Shown: piece after piece, positions 1-7,196 of the stretch
Layout: each line of letters starts with the position of its first letter
Numbering within the stretch: position 1 is the stretch's first letter
From: Verrucomicrobiota bacterium
GTDB taxonomy: Bacteria; Verrucomicrobiota; Verrucomicrobiia; Opitutales; Opitutaceae
Assembly: GCA_023443985.1 (NCBI GenBank)
Contig: JAEZSJ010000123.1
Coordinates: 1 to 16,333, forward strand
DNA: 16,333 nucleotides
Direction: 5' to 3'
The notes under the pieces: model-generated
The model's input: the letters and a program-made list of their open reading frames with translations, nothing else
Told to the model about the DNA's origin: nothing
The model's database searches: none
Position numbers and translations under genes: made by a program

Positions 1-1
1 G

Positions 2-205
2 CCCGCCGCCAAGAAGCTCGGCGCGATGCACACGATCCAGAAACCCTTCACCGCCGAGCAGCTGCTGGAGGCCGTGGCCGCCGTGCTGCTCCGGCCGCCG
101 CCGCCCCCCGCCGGCGGCCCCCCCCCCAGAACCCCCCGCGTCCCGGGGCAGCCCCGGCGCGCCACCCTCCTCGAACGCCACCAACAGACAGATACACCGC
201 CCGCC
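2..205 (+). CDS. C-terminal end of a response-regulator receiver domain (partial), open in frame into the chemoreceptor
   Basis: The 5' end lies outside the window. Read from base 2, the first 30 or so residues look like the last strand and helix of a receiver domain: KKLGA, then QKPF (the conserved Lys-Pro of receivers), then TAEQLLEAVAAVLL. A Pro/Arg-rich stretch follows, containing a run of ten C at 118-127. No stop codon occurs in any forward frame from about 90 until a TGA at 207-209. The frame therefore runs without a break into the methyl-accepting protein that starts at 206. Either this is a receiver-MCP fusion, or the receiver normally stops at 207-209 (ATGA overlap with the next start) and the C run is one base out. 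It could be CheY or the receiver of a larger histidine kinase; too little remains to choose. Confidence 0.6.
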
Positions 206-1876
206 ATGAAAATCGCCACCAGACTTACCCTCGGTTTCGGCATCGTCCTCGCCCTGCTCGCCACCGGTTTCCTCACCGGGCTCAACGCCCTGCGCCAACT
301 CAACGCCCAGACCGAGATCATCACCCAGCGCGAGGCCGTGAAGATCGCCCACTTCAACCGCGCCAACGAGCTCGCCTACATCAACGCAATCCTCGCCATC
401 CAGGCCACCGTCGTCGAGTCGCGTGAGGAACAGGTCGGCCTCTTCGACAAGATCGCCGACAATCGCGTCGCCTTCATCAAGCACATCGACGCGACCGAAC
501 CCCTCATCATCACCGACAAGGGCCGCGAGCTCCTGGCCCAAGTCCGCCAGACCCTCAACGTCTACGGAGAATCCCGCAACAAGGTGAAAGACCTCCTGCT
601 CGCGGGAAAACGCGAGGAGTCCATCACCCACGCGCTCAGCGACATGTTGCCCAAGCGTGAGGCGTTCACCGTTCCGTTGCTCGCCATCATTGATGCCGCC
701 AACACGACGATGAACAACGCCAAGGCCGAGAGCGACGCCCTTTACGCGAGTTCCCGCAATCTGCTCCTTGGCTTGCTCACCCTCAGCGTACTCATCGGCG
801 CCGGCGCCGCCTGGTGGATCACCCGCAGCGTCGTCGGCCCGGTCCGCATGGCCGTCGCCTCCATGGACAAGATCGCCCAAGGCGATCTCACCACGACCCT
901 CGACCACGCCTCCAAGGACGAGATCGGCCAGATGGTCGCCGCCATGAACGCCATGATCGAGAACGTCCGCCGCGTCGTCGGCGAGGTCACCGAGGCCGCC
1001 GACAATGTCGCCACCGGCAGCGAACAGCTCAGCACCGCCGCCCAGCAGGTCTCCGAAGGCACTTCCGAACAGGCCGCCGCCGCCGAGGAAAGCACCTCCT
1101 CCATGGAGGAGATGGCCTCCAGCATCCAGCAGAACGCCGACAACGCGAAGCAGACCGACAAGATCGCCAGCAAGGCCGCCGAAGACGCCAAGTCCGGTGG
1201 CGACTCCGTCGTCCAGACGGTCAACGCCATGAAGGAGATCGCAGCGAAGATTAACATCATCGAGGAGATCGCCCGGAAGACCGACCTGCTCGCCCTCAAC
1301 GCCGCCGTCGAGGCCGCCCGCGCCGGCGAACACGGCAAGGGCTTCGCCGTCGTCGCCAGCGAGGTCCGCAAGCTCGCCGAGCGCAGCGCCGCCGCTGCCG
1401 GCGACATCAGCAAGCTCACCGGCGGCGGCGTGAAGGTAGCCGAAGAAGCCGGACAAATGCTCACCAAGCTCGTGCCCGACATCCGCAAGACCGCCGAGCT
1501 CGTCCAGGAGATCGCCTCCGCCAGCGCCGAACAGAACACCGGCGCCAACCAGGTCAACAAGGCCATCCAGCAGCTCGACCAAGTCATCCAGCAGAACTCC
1601 GCCGCCTCCGAGGAAATGGCCACCACCGCCGAGGAGCTCGCCAGCCAGGCCGAGCAGCTCCAGGCCGCCATCGCCTTCTTCAAGGTCAGCAACACCGCCA
1701 CCGCTGTCCGGCACGAGCGCAAGCCCCTCGCCGCAAAAGCCACGCCCAAGCCCGCCGCCAAGGCGAAGGCTCCGTCCGCTACGGCCGCCAAACCCGGCAA
1801 GAGCTCCGGCGCCACCATCGTGCTCGACGACAAGGAGCACGGCCACGCCGACGACAGCGACTTCCAGCGCTACTGA
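206..1876 (+). CDS. Methyl-accepting chemotaxis protein (membrane chemoreceptor)
   Basis: A 556-residue transmembrane chemoreceptor that would relay periplasmic signals to a CheA-CheW array. I chose the ATG at 206 because the N-terminal membrane helix begins there (residues about 8-28). A periplasmic four-helix-bundle-like sensor follows (about 30-183), then a second membrane helix (about 185-206), a HAMP domain (about 207-260) and the cytoplasmic signalling hairpin. The tip is diagnostic: EIARKTDLLALNAAVEAARAG at about 354-374, followed by GKGFAVVASEVRKLAERS. Roughly 18 heptads separate the tip from the end of the bundle near 493, compatible with the 34-36H class. A flexible Ala/Pro/Lys tail (about 495-550) ends in DFQRY, which fits the aromatic tether-peptide pattern. 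An odd feature is a Gly triplet at 406-408 in a helix. The ligand cannot be told from sequence. No clear ribosome-binding site precedes the start. Confidence 0.95.
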   Translation: MKIATRLTLGFGIVLALLATGFLTGLNALRQLNAQTEIITQREAVKIAHFNRANELAYINAILAIQATVVESREEQVGLFDKIADNRVAFIKHIDATEPLIITDKGRELLAQVRQTLNVYGESRNKVKDLLLAGKREESITHALSDMLPKREAFTVPLLAIIDAANTTMNNAKAESDALYASSRNLLLGLLTLSVLIGAGAAWWITRSVVGPVRMAVASMDKIAQGDLTTTLDHASKDEIGQMVAAMNAMIENVRRVVGEVTEAADNVATGSEQLSTAAQQVSEGTSEQAAAAEESTSSMEEMASSIQQNADNAKQTDKIASKAAEDAKSGGDSVVQTVNAMKEIAAKINIIEEIARKTDLLALNAAVEAARAGEHGKGFAVVASEVRKLAERSAAAAGDISKLTGGGVKVAEEAGQMLTKLVPDIRKTAELVQEIASASAEQNTGANQVNKAIQQLDQVIQQNSAASEEMATTAEELASQAEQLQAAIAFFKVSNTATAVRHERKPLAAKATPKPAAKAKAPSATAAKPGKSSGATIVLDDKEHGHADDSDFQRY

Positions 1877-1919
1877 GCGCCACGCCGGCGGCCACCCGCA
1901 CCGCAAACCACCGCACACC

Positions 1920-2417
1920 ATGAGCGCCATCACCCAACCCACCCAGTACATCACCTTCCGCCTCGGCGACGAGCTCTTCGCCGTCAATGTCGCCCAGGTG
2001 CGCGAGGTCCTCGACCTCACGCTCATCACGAAGGTGCCCACCGCCCCCGCCTACATGCGCGGCGTCGTCAACGTCCGCGGCAGCGCCATCCCCGTCGTCG
2101 ACCTGCGCCAACGCTTCGGGTTGCCCACCGCCGCCGAGACCGTCAACACCCGCATCCTCGTCCTCGAACTCGAGATCGACGGCGAGCATGCTGTGCTCGG
2201 CGGCATCGCCGACAGCGTCCACGAGGTCATCGAGCTCGAGCCCTCCCAGATCGCCCCGCCGCCCACCATCGCCATGCGCTGGCGCAGCGAGTTCATCCAG
2301 GGCATGGGCAAACGCGGCGACGAGTTCATCATCCTCCTCGACATCAACGCCGTCTTCACCGCCGGCGAGATGACCTCGATCTGCGTCTCCGCCGCCGAGG
2401 CGTCTGTCGCTGATTGA
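1920..2417 (+). CDS. cheW: Chemotaxis coupling protein CheW
   Basis: A 165-residue soluble adaptor that couples receptors to the kinase CheA. The whole protein is one CheW domain of normal length. Recognisable blocks are the N-terminal ITFRLGDELFAVNVAQVREVL, the core YMRGVVNVRG followed by IPVVDLRQRFGLP, the GIADSVHEVIEL strand, and the C-terminal FIQGMGKRGDEFIILLDI. It begins 43 bases after the receptor stop and its TGA overlaps the next start as TGATG, so cheR translation is probably coupled to it. No purine-rich ribosome-binding site is visible upstream. CheA is not in the window; the partner kinase is presumably encoded elsewhere, perhaps just upstream. Confidence 0.96.
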   Translation: MSAITQPTQYITFRLGDELFAVNVAQVREVLDLTLITKVPTAPAYMRGVVNVRGSAIPVVDLRQRFGLPTAAETVNTRILVLELEIDGEHAVLGGIADSVHEVIELEPSQIAPPPTIAMRWRSEFIQGMGKRGDEFIILLDINAVFTAGEMTSICVSAAEASVAD

Positions 2418-3307
2418 TGGCGACAGGCCGCCCCCGTCCGTCCATCATGGCCCACGAGGTTCCAGCGCGCACGCTCATCACCGCCGATCTCACCCCGGAG
2501 CGGTTCAAGCGCTTCGCGGAGTTCATCACCCGCGAGCTCGGCATCAAGATGTCCGAGCAGAAGATCCCCATGCTCCAGAGCCGCCTGCACCGGCGGCTCC
2601 GGGCCTTGGGATTGCCCTCCGTCGAGGCCTACCAGGAGTACCTCTTCGACTCCGGCCAGGCCGAGGCGGAGCTGGCGGATTTCATCGACGCGGTCACCAC
2701 CAACAAGACCGACTTCCTGCGCGAGCCCCACCACTTCGAGTTCCTCGTCAACCAGGTGCTGCCGACGCTCGCGGCCGAGACCGCCCCGCGCGCTTTCAAG
2801 CTGTGGTGCGCCGGCTGCTCGACCGGCGAGGAGCCGTACACGCTCTGCATGTACCTGAGCGAATACGCGGAGGCCCATCCCGGCTTCGACTTCTCCCTCT
2901 TCGCCACGGACATCTCGACACAAGTCCTGCGCAACGCGCACTCCGCCGTGTACGACGAGAAGCGGATCGACCCGATCCCGCTGGCCTGGCGCAGGAAATA
3001 CCTCCTGCGCAGCCGCGACCCCGCCAAGCAGGTCGTGCGCTTCGTCCCCCAGCTGCGCGCCAAGGTGCGGTTCGCCCGTCTCAACTTCATGGATCCCGAC
3101 TACGGCGTGGACGAGATGTTCGACGCCGTCTTCTTCCGCAACGTGATGATCTATTTCGACCGGCCCACCCAGGAGGCGGTCGTCGGGAAGCTCTGCCGCC
3201 AGCTCCGCCCCGGCGGCTATTTCTTCACCGGCCACTCCGAGTCGCTCCTCGGACTCGATGTGCCCCTGCGCATGGTCGCCTCCGCCGTCTACCGCAAACC
3301 CGCCTAG
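2417..3307 (+). CDS. cheR: Chemotaxis protein methyltransferase CheR
   Basis: This enzyme transfers methyl groups from S-adenosylmethionine to glutamates on chemoreceptors. It has 296 residues from the ATG at 2417. I prefer that start because it forms a TGATG junction with the cheW stop; an ATG at 2447 (MAHEVPART) is the alternative. The N-terminal helical domain carries TTNKTDFLREPHHF. The SAM-binding motif is LWCAGCSTGEEPYTL, followed by LFATDIST. The C-terminal part has the RNVMIYFDRPTQE motif and LRPGGYFFTGHSESL. The beta-subdomain loop (around LLRSRDPAKQVVRF) aligns without gaps, from memory, to the same loop of E. coli CheR, which binds receptor pentapeptides. That fits the receptor two genes upstream. 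It is followed by cheD after only seven bases. Confidence 0.96.
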   Translation: MATGRPRPSIMAHEVPARTLITADLTPERFKRFAEFITRELGIKMSEQKIPMLQSRLHRRLRALGLPSVEAYQEYLFDSGQAEAELADFIDAVTTNKTDFLREPHHFEFLVNQVLPTLAAETAPRAFKLWCAGCSTGEEPYTLCMYLSEYAEAHPGFDFSLFATDISTQVLRNAHSAVYDEKRIDPIPLAWRRKYLLRSRDPAKQVVRFVPQLRAKVRFARLNFMDPDYGVDEMFDAVFFRNVMIYFDRPTQEAVVGKLCRQLRPGGYFFTGHSESLLGLDVPLRMVASAVYRKPA

Positions 3308-3314
3308 CCGCCCC

Positions 3315-3908
3315 ATGGCCGACGCCGGCATCAAGCACACCGGCCGCGGACGCCTCCGCCGCCAACGCACCCGCCCCGTCGGCCGGCTGGAGAAGCTGCC
3401 GCGCAGCAATCTTCCCCGCCGCTACCTCAAGGCCGGCGACCTGATGATCTGCCGCTCCGCCTGCGAGGTCACCACCGTCCTGGGCTCCTGCGTCGCCGTC
3501 ACCTTCTTCAGCGCGAAGCTCGGCCTAGGCGGCATCTGCCACGCGATGCTCCCGGCGCCCCGCCACGACGGCGAGCCGGACCTGCGCCACAGCGACGAGC
3601 GTTGGAAATATGTCCGCTATGCGCTCCGCGAGTTGATCGAATGCTTCAGCCAGCCCGGGCTGCCCCCCGCCGCGGTCGAGGTGAAGATCTTCGGCGGCGG
3701 CCATCTCATCGCCCGACACCACCCCGGCGACGGCGGCGCGAACGTGGGCGCGCACAACGTCGCCCTCGCCCACCACATGATCGCCGAGGCCGGGTTCAGC
3801 ATCGCCGCCGGGGATGTGGGCGGTCCCCACGGCCGTAAGATAGTTTTCAACACGGAGTCGGGCGTCGTCCACATGAAGCTCCTCAACCGCGACGCCGTCG
3901 AGAAATAG
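3315..3908 (+). CDS. cheD: Chemoreceptor glutamine deamidase CheD
   Basis: CheD deamidates specific receptor glutamines and, in several bacteria, works with CheC or CheY. This one has 197 residues from the ATG at 3315, seven bases after the cheR stop. The catalytic triad can be placed by spacing: Cys59 in LGSCV, His76 in GGICHAMLP and Thr53 in EVTTVLG. The intervals (6 and 17 residues) equal those of Thermotoga maritima CheD (Thr21, Cys27, His44). A further conserved block is EVKIFGGGHLI, and the C-terminus has the typical GGPHGRKIVFNTESG. The N-terminus is unusual: about 30 Arg/Lys-rich residues precede the domain and I see no better internal start. No cheC is visible nearby. Confidence 0.95.
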   Translation: MADAGIKHTGRGRLRRQRTRPVGRLEKLPRSNLPRRYLKAGDLMICRSACEVTTVLGSCVAVTFFSAKLGLGGICHAMLPAPRHDGEPDLRHSDERWKYVRYALRELIECFSQPGLPPAAVEVKIFGGGHLIARHHPGDGGANVGAHNVALAHHMIAEAGFSIAAGDVGGPHGRKIVFNTESGVVHMKLLNRDAVEK

Positions 3909-3928
3909 CTCCGGCAGCCTCCACCGCC

Positions 3929-5011
3929 ATGGCCCGCAAGATCCGCGTCCTCATCGTCGACGACTCCGCCACCGTCCGGCAGGCGCTCACCTCCCTGCTG
4001 GAGACCGACCCGGACATCGAGGTGCTCGCCACCGCCCCCGATCCCTACGTGGCCGCGCAGCGCATCGCCCAGGAAGTGCCGGATGTCATCACGCTCGATG
4101 TCGAGATGCCGCGGATGGACGGGCTCACGTTCCTCGAGAAGATCATGCACCAGCACCCGATCCCGGTGGTGATCTGCTCGAGCCTCACCGAGAAGGGCTC
4201 CGAGACCGCGTTCGCCGCCCTCGAGAAGGGGGCGGTCGAGATCATCACCAAGCCGAAGATGGGCACCCGCCAGTTCTTCGAGGAGTCCGCCGTCCACATC
4301 TGCGACATCGTCAAGGCCGCCGCCCACGCCCAGATCCGCCACCGCCAGGCCAGCCCCACGCCCGCACCGACCCTGCGCGTGCAGCCCAAGCTCACCGCCG
4401 ATGTCGTGCTCGAGAAGGCGCACTCCCAGGCGATGATCCAGACGACCGAACGCATCTGCGTCGTCGGCGCCTCCACGGGCGGGACCGAAGCACTACGGGA
4501 GTTCCTCGAGGCGCTCCCCGCCGATGCGCCGGGGGTCGTCATCGTGCAGCACATGCCCGAGAAGTTCACCGCCCAGTTCGCCACCCGGCTCGATGGTCTC
4601 TGCCGCGTCACCGTCAAGGAGGCCGCGGACGGCGACTCCGTTCTCCGGGGACAGGTGCTCATCGCCCCGGGCAACCGCCACCTCCTCGTGAAACGCAGCG
4701 GCGCCCGCTACTTTGTCGAGATCAGGGACGGTCCGCTCGTGAGCCGCCACCGGCCCTCTGTCGACGTGCTGTTCCGCTCCACCGCCCGCTATGCCGGCAA
4801 GAACGCCGTGGGCGTGATCATGACCGGCATGGGCGACGACGGCGCCAGCGGTATGCGCGAGATGAAGGAGGCCGGCGCCTACAACCTCGCCCAGGATGAG
4901 GCGAGCTGTGTCGTCTTCGGCATGCCCGCCGAGGCGATCAAGGCCGGTGGTGTCGATCGCGTGCTGCCCTTGGCTCAGCTCGCCCCCGAGGTCGTCCGCC
5001 TCTGCCGCTGA
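3929..5011 (+). CDS. cheB: Chemotaxis response regulator protein-glutamate methylesterase CheB
   Basis: CheB removes receptor methyl groups and deamidates glutamines when phosphorylated by CheA. The 360-residue protein has the full two-domain layout. An N-terminal receiver (about 4-125) has the acidic pair Asp11/Asp12, phospho-acceptor Asp57 (ITLDVEMPRMDG) and Lys108. A linker of about 45 residues leads to the methylesterase domain (about 172-360). The catalytic triad is Ser182 (GASTGGTEAL), His208 (VQHMPEKFT) and Asp304 (MTGMGDDGASGM). The spacings of 26 and 96 residues equal those of Salmonella CheB (Ser164, His190, Asp286), so it should be active. It starts 20 bases after cheD and closes the operon. 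I see no convincing intrinsic terminator in the 76 bases after it. Confidence 0.97.
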   Translation: MARKIRVLIVDDSATVRQALTSLLETDPDIEVLATAPDPYVAAQRIAQEVPDVITLDVEMPRMDGLTFLEKIMHQHPIPVVICSSLTEKGSETAFAALEKGAVEIITKPKMGTRQFFEESAVHICDIVKAAAHAQIRHRQASPTPAPTLRVQPKLTADVVLEKAHSQAMIQTTERICVVGASTGGTEALREFLEALPADAPGVVIVQHMPEKFTAQFATRLDGLCRVTVKEAADGDSVLRGQVLIAPGNRHLLVKRSGARYFVEIRDGPLVSRHRPSVDVLFRSTARYAGKNAVGVIMTGMGDDGASGMREMKEAGAYNLAQDEASCVVFGMPAEAIKAGGVDRVLPLAQLAPEVVRLCR

Positions 5012-5087
5012 ACGCGCCCTTCGGGATTCGCGCGGGAGCATGACGCCCGTCAAGGCGGCCACGGGGCGCAACGGGTAACGTGGGTCC

Positions 5088-5537
5088 ATGCCGCCCACGC
5101 CCGAACTCGACGTCCGCCCGTTGCTGGCCGCCGGCCAGTCGCCGCTCGAGGCCATCCTCGGGCATGTCGCCGCGTTGCCGCCGGGCGCCGCTTTCCGCCT
5201 CCGCGCCCCGTTTGAACCGCAGCCGCTCTACGCGAAACTCGCCGGCCTCGGCTTCGACCACTGCGCCACGCGCCAGCCGGACAGCTCGTACAGCGTGCTC
5301 TTCACACCGAAGACGGTCCGTCTCGATCTGCGTCTGCTCGAGCCGCCGGAACCGCTGCAGCGCACGCTCGAGGCGGCGGGCACACTCACGCCCCGGGGCC
5401 GGCTCGTCACGCGCACGCGTTTCCATCCGGTCCACCTGCTCGCCATGCTCGCCGAGCGCGGATTCTCCGCCACCAGCACGGAGCAGCCGGATGGATCGTG
5501 GGAGAACACGGTCGCCCGAGTCGCCACCAATCCATGA
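5088..5537 (+). CDS. Tandem DUF2249 domain protein
   Basis: A 149-residue soluble protein made of two DUF2249 units, a TusA/SirA-like fold of unknown biochemistry. Unit A (about 6-72) has ELDVRPL, then SPLEAILGHVAALPPGAAF and the turn EPQPLYAKLAGLGF. Unit B (about 76-146) has LDLRLLEPPEPLQRTLEA, then HPVHLLAMLAERGF and a final GSWENTV strand. Neither unit carries the catalytic Cys-Pro pair of TusA, so sulfur transfer by the TusA mechanism is not expected. The stop overlaps the start of the next gene (ATGA), implying coupled translation with the membrane protein. From general knowledge DUF2249 proteins often sit near nitrogen-oxide and respiratory genes; that link is inference here. Confidence 0.75.
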   Translation: MPPTPELDVRPLLAAGQSPLEAILGHVAALPPGAAFRLRAPFEPQPLYAKLAGLGFDHCATRQPDSSYSVLFTPKTVRLDLRLLEPPEPLQRTLEAAGTLTPRGRLVTRTRFHPVHLLAMLAERGFSATSTEQPDGSWENTVARVATNP

Positions 5538-6853
5538 CACCGGGTCCGAACTTCCGCGCGCAGGCGCTGCTCTCCTTCCCGTTCTTCGGGTTCGGTCTGG
5601 CCGCATTGCTGATGCTCGTGGCGTGGGCCGTCGCCGATCCCTCGCTCTTCGCCGCGCCGACGCGCGCGCCCGGCCCCCTGGCCTTCGTGCACTTGGCGGT
5701 GCTCGGGTGGATGGCGCCCTTTGTTTTTGGCGCCGCCTATCAGCTGATCCCCGTCGTCGCCGAAGCGCCGCTCTGGAGCCGACGCGCGGCGTGGTTCCAC
5801 TTCGCGCTGCACCTCGCCGCCGCGCCGCTGCTCGTGCACTCGCTTTTCCGCAGCGACTTCGCCGCCGGCGCGCTCTGGGGGGCGGTCGCCGCGGCCGGCA
5901 TGGCGCTCGGCGTCGTCGATCTCGCGGTCACGGCCGACCGCCGTTCGCGGTGGACGCCGGAGAATGTGGGCCTGGTGCTGGCGCTGTTCTGGCTGCTGAT
6001 CGCCGTCGGTCTGGGCGTGCTGCTCGCGCTGGTGCGCGCCGGCCGGGTGCCAGGGGCCGACCTGGATCGGCTCCGCGCGCTGCACCTCGTCTGCGGCCTG
6101 GTCGGCTTCTTCCTCGGCACGCTGTTCGCGGTCTCGTTCAAGCTGGTGCCAATGTTCCTCCTCGGTCGGCCCGGCGGGCGGCTGCGCCAGTGGCTGGTGC
6201 TGGCCGCGCTCAATGGCGCGTTGTTTCTCCTCGCGCCGGGGCTGCTGGGCGGGCACCGGCCGCTGATCCTGCTCGGGGCGGGCGCGCTGCTGGCGGCAAC
6301 CGGCGGTTTTCTCGACGAGCTCCTCGTCATGTTCACCCGGCGGCTGCGCGCTCCGGACTGGCCCATGCGCACGTTCTACAGCGGCGTCGCGCTGCTGGCG
6401 CCGGCCGCGCTCGTGGGAGCAGCGGCGTTGGTGGGCATCGACCACCCCTGGCTGCCCGCGCAGCCCGGAGCGACGCTGTTCGCCCTGGTCGTCTTCGGTG
6501 TGCTCACGCCGTGCATCCTCGGCATGGCGGGCAAGATCGTGCCGTTTCTCGCCTGGCAGTGGCGCTACTCGGCGCACATCGGGCGCGCACGGGTGCCGCT
6601 GGTGACGGACCTGTTCAAGCCCGCGCTGCTGCGTACCCAGTTTCTAGTCACTATCGTGGCCGCCGCGTTGTTGCTCGCCGGCGTCTGGCTCGGCTCCCCG
6701 CCGTTGCTGCGGGTCGCCGCCGCCGGCCAATTGCTCTCCGCGCTCGCGCTCGCCGCGAACATCGCCGGCCTCCTGCCACACCTGTTCCGGCCGCGCGTCC
6801 TCCCGCTGGCCGCGCCGCACACGCCCGTGGCCTCCGGCTCCTCCCTGCCATGA
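5534..6853 (+). CDS. Polytopic membrane protein, NnrS/heme-copper-oxidase-subunit-I-like
   Basis: A 439-residue integral membrane protein with roughly twelve hydrophobic helices and almost no soluble part. I use the ATG at 5534 because it overlaps the previous stop (ATGA) and starts just before the first helix. Histidines lie in or near helices, notably His53 (FVHLAVLGWM) and His184 (RALHLVCGLVG), as expected for a heme- or metal-binding bundle. Three similar motifs recur: AAYQLIPVV (about 67-75), VSFKLVPMF (about 200-208) and MAGKIVPFL (about 331-339). The layout recalls NnrS and subunit-I-like proteins of the heme-copper oxidase type, but I cannot confirm the family or the full ligand set. 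Its stop overlaps the next start (ATGA). A role in nitrogen-oxide or metal metabolism is inferred from its neighbours only. Confidence 0.7.
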   Translation: MTPGPNFRAQALLSFPFFGFGLAALLMLVAWAVADPSLFAAPTRAPGPLAFVHLAVLGWMAPFVFGAAYQLIPVVAEAPLWSRRAAWFHFALHLAAAPLLVHSLFRSDFAAGALWGAVAAAGMALGVVDLAVTADRRSRWTPENVGLVLALFWLLIAVGLGVLLALVRAGRVPGADLDRLRALHLVCGLVGFFLGTLFAVSFKLVPMFLLGRPGGRLRQWLVLAALNGALFLLAPGLLGGHRPLILLGAGALLAATGGFLDELLVMFTRRLRAPDWPMRTFYSGVALLAPAALVGAAALVGIDHPWLPAQPGATLFALVVFGVLTPCILGMAGKIVPFLAWQWRYSAHIGRARVPLVTDLFKPALLRTQFLVTIVAAALLLAGVWLGSPPLLRVAAAGQLLSALALAANIAGLLPHLFRPRVLPLAAPHTPVASGSSLP

Positions 6854-7173
6854 ACTCCGCCCCGCCCGCCCCCTCCTCCACTGCCGTCGTCCAGGCATTG
6901 CACGAGCTGATCGACCCCGAGGTCGCCGTGAACGTCGTCGACCTCGGCATGATCGCCGACGTGTCCGTGAGCGAGTTCGGCGAAGTCTCCGTCTCGATCC
7001 GGCCCACCACACCGGGCTGCCCGATGCATGACGTGCTCGCCGACGGCGCGCGCGCCATCGTGGGGCGGCTCGCGGGGGTGACGAGCGTCGATGTCGGCTT
7101 CGTCTACTCGCCGCCCTGGACGCCCGACCGCATCAGCCCCGCCGGTCGCGCCGCCCTCCAGGCCCGCTCCTGA
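6850..7173 (+). CDS. MIP18/PaaD-like (DUF59) metal-sulfur cluster assembly protein
   Basis: A 107-residue DUF59 protein, complete and of the usual length. The family signature is present: DPEVAVNVVDLGMI near the N-terminus (about 22-35), then a three-strand core, then TTPGCPMHDVL (about 53-63), whose Cys57 is the conserved and functionally important cysteine. The C-terminal VDVGFVYSPPWTPDRISPAGR is also typical. Relatives such as SufT, PaaD and MIP18/CIAO2 help mature Fe-S proteins. It overlaps the membrane-protein gene by four bases and lies 23 bases before the last DUF2249 gene, so it probably serves a metalloprotein linked to this cassette rather than general Suf assembly; no suf genes are present. 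Confidence 0.87.
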   Translation: MNSAPPAPSSTAVVQALHELIDPEVAVNVVDLGMIADVSVSEFGEVSVSIRPTTPGCPMHDVLADGARAIVGRLAGVTSVDVGFVYSPPWTPDRISPAGRAALQARS

Positions 7174-7196
7174 GGAGCGAACCGTACCCATCTTCC

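Noticed and set aside
742..1833. A 363-codon open frame on the - strand opposite the chemoreceptor
   Set aside because: It is antisense to a fully recognisable MCP, has low-complexity Ser/Ala composition and no family motif. GC-rich DNA gives such long shadow frames.
2051..3409. A 452-codon - strand frame across cheW, cheR and the start of cheD
   Set aside because: It spans three recognised genes and shows only Gly/Glu/Ala-rich sequence typical of antisense frames.
5080..6849. A long + strand frame running into the DUF59 gene
   Set aside because: Before 6850 the translation is Arg/Pro/Ala-rich and overlaps the membrane protein. Only the last 107 residues form a domain, so I start the gene at 6850.
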